From positions 1 to 64,000 of the IMG/VR virus record IMGVR_UViG_3300032897_000003: a stretch of 64,000 nt of DNA; one strand, 5' to 3'. Position 1 is the stretch's first letter. Every line of letters starts with the position of its first letter. The stretch comes from a virus. This document shows positions 15,838-25,838 of the stretch, piece by piece. The position numbers and the translations under genes were made by a program. The notes under the pieces are model-generated. The model saw nothing but the letters and a program-made list of their open reading frames with translations, searched no databases and was not told the DNA's origin.

Positions 15838-17658
15838 ATGTCAGAGCACACGACACAGGTTGAAGGTCTAGACTTCACGGTCAAGGACCACTCGTCGGAG
15901 CCAGCCGAAAGGATGGCCCATGCGTTCGAACGCGTGCATCACGCTGCCGAGCACAGCATGCACACGATGGAGCGCTGGGGCCATCACTCGGCCATGGCCG
16001 GGCTTGGCGCCCTTGGTATCGGCTGGGGCTTCCACGCGATGGGGGACCGGATCAAGGAGGTCAATGAGGAGCTCGAAGAGTCCGCCCAAAAGATCGCCGG
16101 CGTGCAGTACACGTTCGGGGGCTGGCAGAAGGGCACGACCGCACAACAGAAGTGGAACGAATCGCTCGAGCACGGAGAGGAGATCGTCAAAGATCTGGAG
16201 GCATCCGAGCGGAAGCTGAAGATGGGGAGGATGGAGCTGGCCGACGTCTACAAGTCGGCGTACGCAATTGGGCAACGGCACAACCTCAACCAAGAAGAGT
16301 TGATGGAGTTGACCGAGAAGCTCGGCGCTGCTCAGCGGGTGCTCGGGGTGAACGCGGACTTTGCCGGGATGCAGATCACCCGCATGGTGATGAGCGGGAA
16401 GGTGCGAGGGTTCGACGACTTTTCGAAGCAGATGCGGTTCGCTATCGGCGACATGAAGCACTTTGCCGCTCTCAGCGAGGCGAGGAGATTCGAGAAGGTG
16501 AAGACAGCCATGGGCGATCTGCTGCCAGCCGCCATCGGGATGGGGAAGACGCTGCACGGAGCCTTTTTCGACATGCGACAGTCGATCGAAGAGGCCACAC
16601 GCGATCTGTCCAAGCCGGTGTTCGAGGAGGTGACGAAGACGGTAGGGGAGTGGGCCGCCAAGCTGAACGAGGTACGGGAGAACGGGAAGTCGGTATCGGC
16701 GATCTACGGCGACAGGCTGGTGAGCGCGTTCCACTTCCTCAAAGATGCGACGGTGTTCATCGCTGACCACTGGCAGGCTATCGCCGCTGTGCTCGTCAGC
16801 AGCAAGATGGGCGCCTGGATGGAGGCCCTGTCAGGCGCGAAGCACGGTGCCGCTGCCGCAGGTGGAGCAGCGGGGGGGCTCGGCGGAGCCGTCGGCGCCA
16901 TGACCATAAAGGCGGGCGTAGTGAATCTGTCGTCCGGACCAGCGTCGGCTCTATCAGAGATGACCGCGTCCCAGATCCGATCGAAGCTGCAGCCTGGCCT
17001 GGACCACACGATGTCCAAGCTGTTCGGCATGGCCGGCAAAACCATGATGGTGACGGAAGCCCTGGGAGTTTTCTACGTCGGGCTGCAGGGGGTGGCCAAG
17101 GTCATCGACGAGCTGCAGACCAAGAGCATCGCCACGCAAGCGGCAGCACCGAGAACGCTGGACGCCCTCACGTCTGGCGCCAAGGCAATGTCGTCGGCCA
17201 TGCACGAACGGTCGGTCAAAGAGACCTTCAGCCATTTGCAGTCGGCATTCTCGGCCTATGGCCTGAAGCCAGGTCAGATGCTATCTGCGAAGACGATCGC
17301 CGATGAGCTTCGCACGCTCGAGCCCGGCCTGGCTGCAAAGCAGATCGGCATGTACGGGATCCGAGGGGCATCGGCGAAAAGCGTGCAGGGGTCGGGATTC
17401 ATCGACGAAGCCGCAGGACGCATCGCAGGACTGTTGAACAACTTTGCGTCGCAGATGCTGGCCGCCTATCCAGAGCTGGCCAAGTCTGAGTCTCACACGG
17501 CGAAGAAAGCGGACCACATCGTCAACATCGAGCACCAGTACATCACGCCGGAGTTTCGCGATCCGAACCCAGACCGCCTCTTCCACCGGATCGTCAATGA
17601 AGCTGTGCAGATGGCCAACTCGCCGTTGGGCAGCAACGCCAGAAGGGTGCCAGGCTGA
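15838..17658 (+). CDS. tape measure protein
   Basis: 606 residues, largest helical protein of the tail row. Long amphipathic helices fill residues 60-310; two hydrophobic, Gly/Ala-rich segments (about residues 310-370 and 395-420) suit membrane insertion during DNA entry. Located directly after the chaperone pair, the canonical place. If 0.15 nm per residue applies, the tail would be about 90 nm, a short contractile tail (inference). Confidence 0.85.
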   Translation: MSEHTTQVEGLDFTVKDHSSEPAERMAHAFERVHHAAEHSMHTMERWGHHSAMAGLGALGIGWGFHAMGDRIKEVNEELEESAQKIAGVQYTFGGWQKGTTAQQKWNESLEHGEEIVKDLEASERKLKMGRMELADVYKSAYAIGQRHNLNQEELMELTEKLGAAQRVLGVNADFAGMQITRMVMSGKVRGFDDFSKQMRFAIGDMKHFAALSEARRFEKVKTAMGDLLPAAIGMGKTLHGAFFDMRQSIEEATRDLSKPVFEEVTKTVGEWAAKLNEVRENGKSVSAIYGDRLVSAFHFLKDATVFIADHWQAIAAVLVSSKMGAWMEALSGAKHGAAAAGGAAGGLGGAVGAMTIKAGVVNLSSGPASALSEMTASQIRSKLQPGLDHTMSKLFGMAGKTMMVTEALGVFYVGLQGVAKVIDELQTKSIATQAAAPRTLDALTSGAKAMSSAMHERSVKETFSHLQSAFSAYGLKPGQMLSAKTIADELRTLEPGLAAKQIGMYGIRGASAKSVQGSGFIDEAAGRIAGLLNNFASQMLAAYPELAKSESHTAKKADHIVNIEHQYITPEFRDPNPDRLFHRIVNEAVQMANSPLGSNARRVPG

Positions 17659-18890
17659 TGGCGGACGACGAACAGGGATTGGTCGAAATCATCCCGCTCG
17701 AGGGCGACTATCCAACGATTCGGTTGACCGGGGATGCGCTGCCATTCCGCCCAGTGGAGTACCCGGGCGAGCAGCGGATAGCGACGAAATACTACCCCGG
17801 CAACCCGGTGGCTACGCAGCTGGTGGTTGGGCCGACGAAGCCGCCATCGACCTGGTCAGGGCGATGGATGGACGTCACGCTTGGCGAAGGCGGAGCCCGA
17901 TCGTTGGTCCTGCAGTTCGAGCTGTTGCGAGATCTGGCTATCCCGGTTGAGGTGAGGTGGGGGGGGCGGCAGCTCAGCACAGGCGTGGACCCGGCCATCG
18001 TGCGCCGCGGTCTGATCCGCAGATTCACGCCCAAGTATCACCTCGCCCAGCACGTCGAATGGACGTGCGAGTGGGAGTGGCGTGGCGAGAGCATCCAGAC
18101 GAAGGCCCCGACGTTCTCGACAGCGGTGCGTCCGAGTGATGACTTCTCGGCACTGGCGGACCAACTGCAGGAGACAGGAGATCAGACCTCATCCTGGAAG
18201 GATGTCGTGTTCGGGGCGATGAGCTCGGCTACCGGGTTCATGGGGCTGGTATCCGATGCAATCGACGACATTGGCAACTCGATCATCGATGCCATAAATA
18301 CCGTAGACGCGGCCACCTCGATGCTCGCCACCGCGGCCGAGCTGCCAAGCGAGCTGTCGGACAGGGTGCGAGCAGTCTGCATTCACACGGTCGACGTGTG
18401 CGCGAATAGCCGTGCGGCACTGGCGGACTTCTGCGGGTTGTGGCCCGGTTTGCCAGCCGTATTCGCGCCGGGATGGCAGGACACGGCCAACCAGATCGCC
18501 ACCGCAGCTTTGCAAGCGAAGCTCGCCATGTTCCCGACCGATGATCCGATCGACCGTCTGGATGGACAGACCGGAAGGGATGACCTGATTCAGTCCTGGG
18601 ACCTGCTGGCTGAGCAAGCAGCGGTGGCCGCTGCGACACTTGCCAGCCGGCAGGTCCCGGACGTTATCGCGATCGTGCGACTGCCGGCGGGCTCAGACCT
18701 GCGAGACGCGGCCGTGAAATACTACGGCGACCCCGATCTGTGGGTGCTGATCGCGGACTACAACGATCTCCCGAGCTCGGAGGTCCCTGCAACTCCCGTT
18801 GGCTTGAGCGACGATGGGGCCCCGCCGATCTACATCCCGAGGAAGACCGACTACACCACGGCGTTGACTCAGGTTTGGGGGGACTCGTGA
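17658..18890 (+). CDS. baseplate protein with C-terminal LysM-like domain
   Basis: 410 residues, shares one base with the tape measure stop. Residues 1-140 are beta-rich, like tube-initiator or DNA-circulation-type proteins; the last ~70 residues (LPAGSDLRDAAVKYYGDPDLW followed by ADYNDLPSS and IYIP) match the LysM pattern found in baseplate hub proteins such as T4 gp53 and phage Mu-like gpP-side proteins. Acts in the baseplate between tape measure and hub. Confidence 0.7.
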   Translation: MADDEQGLVEIIPLEGDYPTIRLTGDALPFRPVEYPGEQRIATKYYPGNPVATQLVVGPTKPPSTWSGRWMDVTLGEGGARSLVLQFELLRDLAIPVEVRWGGRQLSTGVDPAIVRRGLIRRFTPKYHLAQHVEWTCEWEWRGESIQTKAPTFSTAVRPSDDFSALADQLQETGDQTSSWKDVVFGAMSSATGFMGLVSDAIDDIGNSIIDAINTVDAATSMLATAAELPSELSDRVRAVCIHTVDVCANSRAALADFCGLWPGLPAVFAPGWQDTANQIATAALQAKLAMFPTDDPIDRLDGQTGRDDLIQSWDLLAEQAAVAAATLASRQVPDVIAIVRLPAGSDLRDAAVKYYGDPDLWVLIADYNDLPSSEVPATPVGLSDDGAPPIYIPRKTDYTTALTQVWGDS

Positions 18891-21043
18891 ACCAGCCACA
18901 GCCGAGGATGTATCGCCCAGCGTGGTTCGTGCGGTTGTACGTACGCCTGGAGGACTTCGGCCAGGCAGACGACTCGGACGCCCAGGACGAAGCCGTGCCG
19001 TACAAGCAAGCAGCTGTGCAGAAAGTCGTGCAGGCTGCGGTGGTAGAAGGGCAGATCGCGCAGGCAGCTGCCGGAGGCGACCGGTCGCGGGCTGCGATGA
19101 TTGGGCTGCAGACCACGGCAAAGGCGCTCTGGCGCGATGCCGGCAAGGTAGCGAAGATGTCGTCTGCCGGGCCCGCCGGGAAAGGAGACGAATTCTCGAT
19201 CGAGTTCGTGACGGCGCCGATGGTGCTCGACATCGAAGACAAGGGATTCCGCGAGGCCGAGACCATGGACGTGACGGTGCCGTTTCAGGACGTGCCTCTG
19301 CATCCACTCATTGTGCGCGAGATCAGGATCGAGGGTTGGGTGGGGACGGTCAAGCGGGAGGATTTCGCGACGCCGGAGCGATGGCATCTCGAACCGAAGA
19401 TGTCGAAGACGAGCGTGTTGCGGTTCAACGGCTACGTCGACTTGGCAGAGATGGAGTACGACGACTCGGCTGGGATGGTGCACCTCAAGTGCCGGTCCTA
19501 CATAGCCGTGCTGATCGACGGCAAGATCAACCCCCTGGCGAAGGCATACCGGATCGAGGGAGGGGAGGAGTACCTCACCAGCTACATCAACCGCATCCTG
19601 ACACAGTACCCGCCGACCTCGGGAGACACCGGCGGCTCTCCATTTCGCTGCTACTGGTACGCCAGCCCGTCAGATAAGGAGCCGAAGATCAGCAGGAAGC
19701 AGCTGTTGAGGTCGCTCCAGACGGCCAAGTCGCGGAACGCATCCGCCAACCAGTCGACCTCGAGCAATGTCAACGCGCAGCCAGATCCGACAGGGGAAGC
19801 TTCGGATGCGGCAGGCATGGGGGACGCGGCCCTAGCCGGAAACCCGATGATGCCCACCAAGGGAGTCACCGAGGACGGCATGTCGATCTGGGATCTCATC
19901 ACGCAGGCCTGCGAGCTTTGCGGCGTGATGCCCATGTACCGGCCGAGCTTGCCACCGTTCACCGGGAGCATTGGAGGCAAGGAGACGCAGATCGACCCGG
20001 CCAACTGCCTGCTCATCACGGCGCCAGAAGCGTTTCTGGACACCGTTTCGAACGCGACGCAGATCGCGGGAGGGGCCCGCGACGGTTTTCAGCGCGAGTT
20101 CTCGAACGGGTCGGCTGGCACCTTCCGCTCGGATGTTCGTTTCATGGTGTGGGGCCACCATGTCGGCAAGATGAAGCTGTCCCGTAAGATGGGGAAGCTT
20201 CGCCCCACCGGGGTAGAAGTGAGGGCGTACAACCCCGACGCGGACGATGCCCTGCGAGTGCTCTCATCGCGGTACCCTCGCCACGTGGCCAAGAAGAAGC
20301 ACGGCAAGTTCGGCCGGGCGGCCAAGAAGATGCACGAGAAGGGGGGCGGAAAGGTCGACACCATCAAGGTGTTCGTGCTGAAGGGCATCCGCGACCAGCA
20401 CGCGTTGGACATGGCCGCTGTGTCCCTCTACCATCAGCTGACCCGTCCCGAGATCAGCATGCAGATCGAGACGGACGACCTGTCGAGCTACATCGACCCG
20501 GTGGCCAGCCAGCAGGCCGGTGTGTTGGTCGAGAATCACAACGATAACCCAGACATCCTGAGGCTGTGCGCGGGGACGCCCGTCCACGTGACGGTAGCTC
20601 GCAAGTCAACCCAGGAAGGGAATCTCGTCATCTCGAGCCTGTCGGACTTCTACGATCTGGCCGGGAACAACATCGTCGACATCTTGCTGAAGCAAAACGA
20701 TCGCTGGGGAGCCTTTCGCTCGGACGGCTCCATGGACCAGACGCGCATCGAGGAAACGGCCAGAAAGATCCAGGCGGCGTACCGGGCGGCCAAGCTGCCG
20801 TCGGTCTACTACTGCAGGCTGGTGCGATTGCACTTCGCCGCGGAGGACGAGAGCTTCCACGCTAGCATGGAGTTGACCAACTACATGCCGAGCAATGATC
20901 CGAGCCAGTTCGACGACGAGACGGAGAAACTTAACGACGAGAGGAAGCGCCATCCGACAAGTGCGTCAGCAAAGAACGCCGCTGCAGAGAAGAAGCACAC
21001 CGACGAGATCGTCACCCGTGGCGCGAAAGCGGGGATTCAATGA
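18887..21043 (+). CDS. baseplate hub protein (gpD / gp27-like)
   Basis: 718 residues from GTG 18887, overlapping the previous stop (GTGA); the frame is open further upstream but that part would overlie the LysM gene. Late control D-type features: long beta-rich N-terminal half (VTVPFQDVPLHPLIVREIRIEGWVG, split) and a C-terminal half with EVRAYNPDADDALRVLSSRYP and later strand-turn repeats. It precedes the spike gene, as gpD precedes or accompanies gpV. At ~720 residues it is much longer than P2 gpD (387), mostly from inserted hydrophilic segments. Confidence 0.7.
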   Translation: MNQPQPRMYRPAWFVRLYVRLEDFGQADDSDAQDEAVPYKQAAVQKVVQAAVVEGQIAQAAAGGDRSRAAMIGLQTTAKALWRDAGKVAKMSSAGPAGKGDEFSIEFVTAPMVLDIEDKGFREAETMDVTVPFQDVPLHPLIVREIRIEGWVGTVKREDFATPERWHLEPKMSKTSVLRFNGYVDLAEMEYDDSAGMVHLKCRSYIAVLIDGKINPLAKAYRIEGGEEYLTSYINRILTQYPPTSGDTGGSPFRCYWYASPSDKEPKISRKQLLRSLQTAKSRNASANQSTSSNVNAQPDPTGEASDAAGMGDAALAGNPMMPTKGVTEDGMSIWDLITQACELCGVMPMYRPSLPPFTGSIGGKETQIDPANCLLITAPEAFLDTVSNATQIAGGARDGFQREFSNGSAGTFRSDVRFMVWGHHVGKMKLSRKMGKLRPTGVEVRAYNPDADDALRVLSSRYPRHVAKKKHGKFGRAAKKMHEKGGGKVDTIKVFVLKGIRDQHALDMAAVSLYHQLTRPEISMQIETDDLSSYIDPVASQQAGVLVENHNDNPDILRLCAGTPVHVTVARKSTQEGNLVISSLSDFYDLAGNNIVDILLKQNDRWGAFRSDGSMDQTRIEETARKIQAAYRAAKLPSVYYCRLVRLHFAAEDESFHASMELTNYMPSNDPSQFDDETEKLNDERKRHPTSASAKNAAAEKKHTDEIVTRGAKAGIQ

Positions 21044-21813
21044 AATCGTCGCACGTGTTTGGCACGGACATCCGCACGAGCTTCGATGCCAAAACGCTTG
21101 GCAGCGCTCTGGCGGCCCCAGGGAATGACACCAGGTACTGGTGCAGCTTTGCGACGGTGTGCACGGTGGACCCAGAGTCGGGGAAGCCAAACTACGCCGA
21201 CAAGCACGCGATCTACAACGACTCTGCCGGGGTCGATGTCGATGTCCTCCTTGAACCGCTGAAGCAGCCCTGTACCTGCAAGTACGCAGGAGAATCGGCC
21301 GGCGAGGTCACGATCTGCACGCCGATTCGGCCGGGCGATATCGTGCTCGTCGAGTGCCCAGATGGCGACCTCACGACGCCTGTCATCACCCACATCCTGC
21401 ACACCCGCTCGAAGCGCCAGCCCACCGATGGCGGAAAACCGATCTTCGATAACAACCGCCTACTCATCTTCGCCAAGTCGGTGCCCATCGACATCCGCAC
21501 AGCGGGAAGCGATGGAAGTCCAGTCCAGATCCTTGTCGAGCAGGATGGGACTGCGACCATTACCGCGAAGCGGATCAATGAGGGCGATCACTCGGTCACC
21601 GAGCAAGCCGTTCTCGGTACGAGCTACCGCAATCGAGAAAACGCGATGCTGGATGCGCTCGAGGACGGCTTGTCTGCAATGGAATCAGCCGCGCAGGGAT
21701 CGAACGCTGGCTTCTTCCCTGGCCTGACGATGTGCGAACAGGCCATTGCGACGTTCCGGAAGGCATCGACCGCGAACAATGAGGATCTCTCGAACACGGT
21801 GTATCTGAAGTGA
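21040..21813 (+). CDS. baseplate spike / assembly protein V-like
   Basis: 257 residues, ATGA-coupled to the hub. Contains an OB-like region with RPGDIVLVECPDGDLTTPVITHILH, the typical gpV/gp5 'P-G-D-x-V-l-V-x-f-x-d-G-d-x-x-x-p-v-I' core, then a short beta-helix-like stretch (GTATITAKRINEGDHSV). A C-terminal helix follows. This is probably the membrane-piercing spike. Confidence 0.75.
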   Translation: MKSSHVFGTDIRTSFDAKTLGSALAAPGNDTRYWCSFATVCTVDPESGKPNYADKHAIYNDSAGVDVDVLLEPLKQPCTCKYAGESAGEVTICTPIRPGDIVLVECPDGDLTTPVITHILHTRSKRQPTDGGKPIFDNNRLLIFAKSVPIDIRTAGSDGSPVQILVEQDGTATITAKRINEGDHSVTEQAVLGTSYRNRENAMLDALEDGLSAMESAAQGSNAGFFPGLTMCEQAIATFRKASTANNEDLSNTVYLK

Positions 21814-23327
21814 ACGACTCGGTCACAGGGCGAGCGATAGGAGACGATTGCTACTCTGCCCAGCAGGCGCGGGCGGCCACGTTCAAGGCTACCGACGCCC
21901 TGACTTTCCCCGGCCTCAATAAGAGTCAGCGAGATGCGCTGATCGCACAGCTCGAACAGGACATGGATCGCTTGTTCGGCAACGCGATCATCACCCATTG
22001 TCCAGGCTGGGACACCATCACGTATGCGCCTAATGTCTCTCCCGGGTTGGACCGACCGATTCCAGCCCTGGCAATGCAGTTGACCGCGGGTGGTGTTTTC
22101 GTAGGTCTATGGGTCAAGTTTGGACCGGCGGTGACCGATTGGACGATGCTGGGTGCAGGGGGGGCGGTATCTGGAGGCATCGAACTGGTGGCCACCGCCC
22201 CCGGCGTCCCGACCTGGACCGCAAACCTTGTTACGAATCCGAGTGCCGAGGACGGCAGTAGGACAGGCCCTACTGGATGGACCGGCACAGGCGGTGACGC
22301 ATACCGATTAGATGCAGCGACGGCTGCTACAATCGGGATTGGCGGAGATCCATTGCAATACCTCAGCAGTGAATTCTCCGTTCCGCGAGGAGGCGGCTCG
22401 TGGGTCTATTGTGGCGGTCCAGGTCCAGAGGCGTATACCTGGGATTTTTGGAGCACGACGAATGTTTCGAGCTACGCTACGGCCATCGATGGCGGCTCGG
22501 TGCAGGCCGCCATCGCGGCGTGGCTGTCGTCGAGTCTTGGTCCCGGTGGAGACATTCCGTCGTGGGATGACACCGTGGCATTCATCGTGCAATTCATCGC
22601 TGCCAACCAGAGCATGGTATTGGGCTCTACGCAGCTGGGACCCGCCGGTATGGCGCGGTCGGGAACGGGCGCCGCTGGCACTCACCAAACCACTGTCTCT
22701 GTGCCAGCGTCGACGCGATACCTAAAATTCATCCAACGCTATCTGATCAGCTCGCAAGATCAGGCTCACGGCGGTTTTTGTTTTGCCTATGCGGATCTAT
22801 TGAGCTGCAAACTACAGATCCCTTCGGCCGGGCTCGACCGCAAGGTTGGCACGATCGTCACCCAGGTGGACAACGTCTCGAATCCTACGACGCTCGTGCA
22901 GAATTGGCAGAAGTACGGCACCGATCCATCGGACTGGGAGCCGCTCAATCAGGTTGGCACCACGTCTCCAGACCTCGCGACGCCGGCCACGATTGCCGTG
23001 GACGCATACGGGCAGCTCACCCGCGGGAGCGCCAGGATCGTCATTGTTACCGGCTCCCCGCTGGTAGCAATCTCGACCGACGGGCTCAATGTCGGCGATT
23101 CAGTCGTCATCATCGCAGGCAACCCGATCCAGCTGCAGCGAAACAACGGCGCTACTCCGGGTTACGGTGATCTTCGCTTCGCACCTCTTGAGCCTGACGC
23201 CGGATTCGTCGATAGCCATTACAACGCCGATACGACGATCGTACTCAACCAGTACGACTCGAACACGTTCCGCTATTTCGTCGATTCGTGCGGCGCCGGA
23301 TTTTTTGTGCGCGTAGGAGGTCCGTGA
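21810..23327 (+). CDS. tail/baseplate structural protein, fibre-like
   Basis: 505 residues from GTG 21810 (GTGA overlap). An N-terminal helical part (ALIAQLEQDMDRLFG) is followed by Gly/Ser/Thr-rich beta segments, including TNPSAEDGSRTGPTGWTGTGGDA, which resembles carbohydrate-binding or collagen-like linker modules in fibres. No enzyme motif seen. Stop shares bases with the next ATG. Confidence 0.6.
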   Translation: MNDSVTGRAIGDDCYSAQQARAATFKATDALTFPGLNKSQRDALIAQLEQDMDRLFGNAIITHCPGWDTITYAPNVSPGLDRPIPALAMQLTAGGVFVGLWVKFGPAVTDWTMLGAGGAVSGGIELVATAPGVPTWTANLVTNPSAEDGSRTGPTGWTGTGGDAYRLDAATAATIGIGGDPLQYLSSEFSVPRGGGSWVYCGGPGPEAYTWDFWSTTNVSSYATAIDGGSVQAAIAAWLSSSLGPGGDIPSWDDTVAFIVQFIAANQSMVLGSTQLGPAGMARSGTGAAGTHQTTVSVPASTRYLKFIQRYLISSQDQAHGGFCFAYADLLSCKLQIPSAGLDRKVGTIVTQVDNVSNPTTLVQNWQKYGTDPSDWEPLNQVGTTSPDLATPATIAVDAYGQLTRGSARIVIVTGSPLVAISTDGLNVGDSVVIIAGNPIQLQRNNGATPGYGDLRFAPLEPDAGFVDSHYNADTTIVLNQYDSNTFRYFVDSCGAGFFVRVGGP

Positions 23328-24916
23328 TGAGCAGGATTTCGCCCATTGCATTCTCGGTGGCATTCTTGGCGGCGACGCTGGTCCCCTTTCAGGCAGTGCA
23401 AGCCGACGACATCATAGGGACCGCGTACATCTATCAGCAGCAGGGTTGGATTCGCTCGCCCATTGTGCCACCGCTGGAGCTGCGATTTTTTCCCAATTCT
23501 ACCAGCACCAGTGTTCAAGAGGCCTGGTCAACCGCGACCTACACTGAGACGTACACCGGAACGCTCGTCTCGATATCGAGCGACGGAGTCAGGTCAACAT
23601 CTACCAGTACGACGACGATCACTCTGCGCGGGCTGGACATCCGCCCGAGCTTTCTGTGTAGCGTGACGCCAGCGGCGGGGGGGTGTCCGCTGACGGACTC
23701 CAACGGAAAAATAAGCACAACCATCCTGCCCAATTTTGCCAGCGCAACGCACACGCATACTGTGACGGATGTTTCGGGCGCCGTGAGCATAAATGCCATT
23801 GAAGGCACCGGCACGGCTACAAGCACGGCAACAGACAAATTGGTGCAAGCCAATGACGATCGCATGTCAAACGCTCGTGCTCCGATAGGCAATATCGTTT
23901 GTGGTTCCGGGTTGCAATGCACGAGCGGAACTAATACGTCTACGTCCACTTCGGTGGCTCTTTCTTCAACTCCCCAATTGACCGTCAATGGTGTGGTTGA
24001 ATCCATGATGTCGTTTTCGAACAACACGACCGGGGATTCGTCGGCGAGTAACCACGGCTTCTATCCGAAGTTGAGTGGCTCTGTGAATGACTGCGCTCGT
24101 GGCGATGGGACGTTTCGTGCCTGTACGGACATTGGGATGCCAACAGGTTGGACCACTCTCTACCAAGAAGACTTCGTTTCGCTAAACAATCAGACCATTT
24201 CGGCCAACGGGGCAGTTACAATTGGATCTGGCAGCTATTATGTAGTCAATTACGCCAATGCCACTACATTTGCTGTGCAGCAGAACGGCAATGGGTTATA
24301 TATTCGGTGGAAGGCTGCCAGCGGGAACACTAGCACGGCCGCCGGATGGTACCTCTTACTCGGGCAGTTTTCGACTGCTATTGACAAATACAATTGGACG
24401 CGCATTCGAGCGTACTTCAATTTTCGGCCTGTACTAGAAGACAGTGGTTCATCAGAGCAAGCGTTTTTCGGTCTTGGTTTGTCAAAGGCGTCAGGTATGG
24501 CGTACAATGTTAATCGCTTGGCCGGAGGTCTCAATACTTCTCAGGCATCCCCGTCAACCCTGTTCACATTCGGTGGAGCCGGGATGCAATACGACGGTAG
24601 CACGTCGTGGTCTAGCAGTTACGGTATAGGCTATTTGTCGTACACAGTTATGCCGTCGCCGGCTTCGTTTTGCATTATGGTCCAGTTAGAGAAAGGCGGT
24701 TTGACTGCTGTGGTCTACAGGATCCCAATGACTTGGGATGGCTCGTGGCCAGCGGATTCTGATTTGGTAGTTGCCGGGAAAGCCTACTTGGCCAATGCTC
24801 TATATGTTGACAATGCTGATACAGTCGTGCCCGCTATAGGCAGTTGGATCTACTCAGGAGGTTCGTCAGGCACTGCTGATATAGGACTCGCAAAGCTACT
24901 CGTACAGTACCAATAA
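23327..24916 (+). CDS. tail fibre-like protein with N-terminal signal peptide
   Basis: 529 residues from ATG 23327, chosen for the ribosome site GGAGGT; an upstream in-frame start at 23288 would bury the signal. Residues 1-27 look like a Sec signal: MSR, a hydrophobic core AFSVAFLAATLVPF, then AVQA before DD. Later ATHTHTVTDVSGA and LVQANDDRMSNARAP are typical fibre motifs, and the C-terminal ~240 residues look like a beta-sandwich receptor-binding domain. That part is visibly richer in A and T than its neighbours, suggesting exchange. A signal on a tail protein is unusual. Confidence 0.7.
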   Translation: MSRISPIAFSVAFLAATLVPFQAVQADDIIGTAYIYQQQGWIRSPIVPPLELRFFPNSTSTSVQEAWSTATYTETYTGTLVSISSDGVRSTSTSTTTITLRGLDIRPSFLCSVTPAAGGCPLTDSNGKISTTILPNFASATHTHTVTDVSGAVSINAIEGTGTATSTATDKLVQANDDRMSNARAPIGNIVCGSGLQCTSGTNTSTSTSVALSSTPQLTVNGVVESMMSFSNNTTGDSSASNHGFYPKLSGSVNDCARGDGTFRACTDIGMPTGWTTLYQEDFVSLNNQTISANGAVTIGSGSYYVVNYANATTFAVQQNGNGLYIRWKAASGNTSTAAGWYLLLGQFSTAIDKYNWTRIRAYFNFRPVLEDSGSSEQAFFGLGLSKASGMAYNVNRLAGGLNTSQASPSTLFTFGGAGMQYDGSTSWSSSYGIGYLSYTVMPSPASFCIMVQLEKGGLTAVVYRIPMTWDGSWPADSDLVVAGKAYLANALYVDNADTVVPAIGSWIYSGGSSGTADIGLAKLLVQYQ

Positions 24917-24936
24917 CAACAAACGAAAGGAAAATC

Positions 24937-25275
24937 ATGGTAACTCGAACCGATATCGAAAATGCACGCGCTCAGCTCGATCTATTGTACGCGGCCGTGA
25001 AGGCCGCCGTCGCCGGCAAGCCAACAGGCGCGCAGGTGGCTACTGCGCGCGCGGATTGGGGGCAGGCGAAGACCGACCTGCAAAACGCGATGAACACCCA
25101 ACAGCCTGACAGCACGATCCAGACTATGGAAGCGACGATGGTCACGAAACAGAACGCATACCTCGATCTGGTGGACGCTCAGGCTGGGAGTCAGGTGAAC
25201 CAGGCGCTCGCCGCTCTCACGACGGGATTCACGACCTATTACAACACGGTAGGGGCCTACACGCCTCCGACGTAA
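24937..25275 (+). CDS. small helical protein, possible fibre accessory
   Basis: 112 residues, ribosome site GAAAGGAAA. Almost fully helical, rich in Ala, Thr and Gln (TDLQNAMNTQQPDSTIQ). It follows the fibre gene in the place where fibre chaperones often lie, but no family motif is recognised. Confidence 0.6.
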   Translation: MVTRTDIENARAQLDLLYAAVKAAVAGKPTGAQVATARADWGQAKTDLQNAMNTQQPDSTIQTMEATMVTKQNAYLDLVDAQAGSQVNQALAALTTGFTTYYNTVGAYTPPT

Positions 25276-25326
25276 GCCACCGACCTGCAGTACCAGCAAC
25301 ACCTGACAACTTAGACGAGGGACACC

Positions 25327-25434
25327 ATGAGCAATGGCCGCCAATCTGACTCTGAAGTTTCGAGCGAGATGCGGCCTGCCCATGGTGTCTGCTGCCCGGA
25401 CTCTAGACTCAAGGAAGCCCTGGCGTGCAGATAA
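25327..25434 (+). CDS. 35-residue hypothetical peptide
   Basis: Short frame with a good ribosome site (GACGAGGG). Contains VCCPD and ends ALACR. Overlaps the start of the next gene by 10 bases, which could couple their translation. May be a leader rather than a functional peptide. Confidence 0.4.
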   Translation: MSNGRQSDSEVSSEMRPAHGVCCPDSRLKEALACR

Positions 25435-25838
25435 CTTTCCAACGAAGGATGAATCGGTCGGGAATTGCGACGATCATCTTCGATGGGGACTTGAGCACGT
25501 TTCGTCGATCCAAATGGATAGACAATGGGTATTCCCTCGTCGGACTTGGTATCGGCTGGCCGACCGGCATAGTCGGGACCATCGCGATCGAGCTGTCGAA
25601 TCATGGGATCGACGGTGTCCCGGGCGCTGTCTACGACGTCAACGGATCGCTCGCCATCGACCCCACGAAGCAACCCAACGGCACGGCTGGCGTGCTCATC
25701 ATCAATGGCATCACGACATCGTTGGCTGCGATCTGCGTGACTTTCACGCTGGGCTCTGGCAATGATGGCGCTGGGAAGTATTTTACCGACGACTCGCACA
25801 TCGATGGCCATCCTCCCACGCTGAGCATGAAGCTTTGA
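25425..25838 (+). CDS. hypothetical tail protein
   Basis: 137 residues from GTG 25425, with AAGGAAG about 9 bases upstream; ATG 25449 is an alternative. Beta-rich sequence (IIFDGDLSTFRRSKWIDNGY, LGIGWPTGIVGTIAIELSNHG) compatible with a small beta-barrel on the tail surface. Last codon overlaps the TTG of the next gene (TTGA). No family recognised. Confidence 0.55.
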   Translation: MQITFQRRMNRSGIATIIFDGDLSTFRRSKWIDNGYSLVGLGIGWPTGIVGTIAIELSNHGIDGVPGAVYDVNGSLAIDPTKQPNGTAGVLIINGITTSLAAICVTFTLGSGNDGAGKYFTDDSHIDGHPPTLSMKL

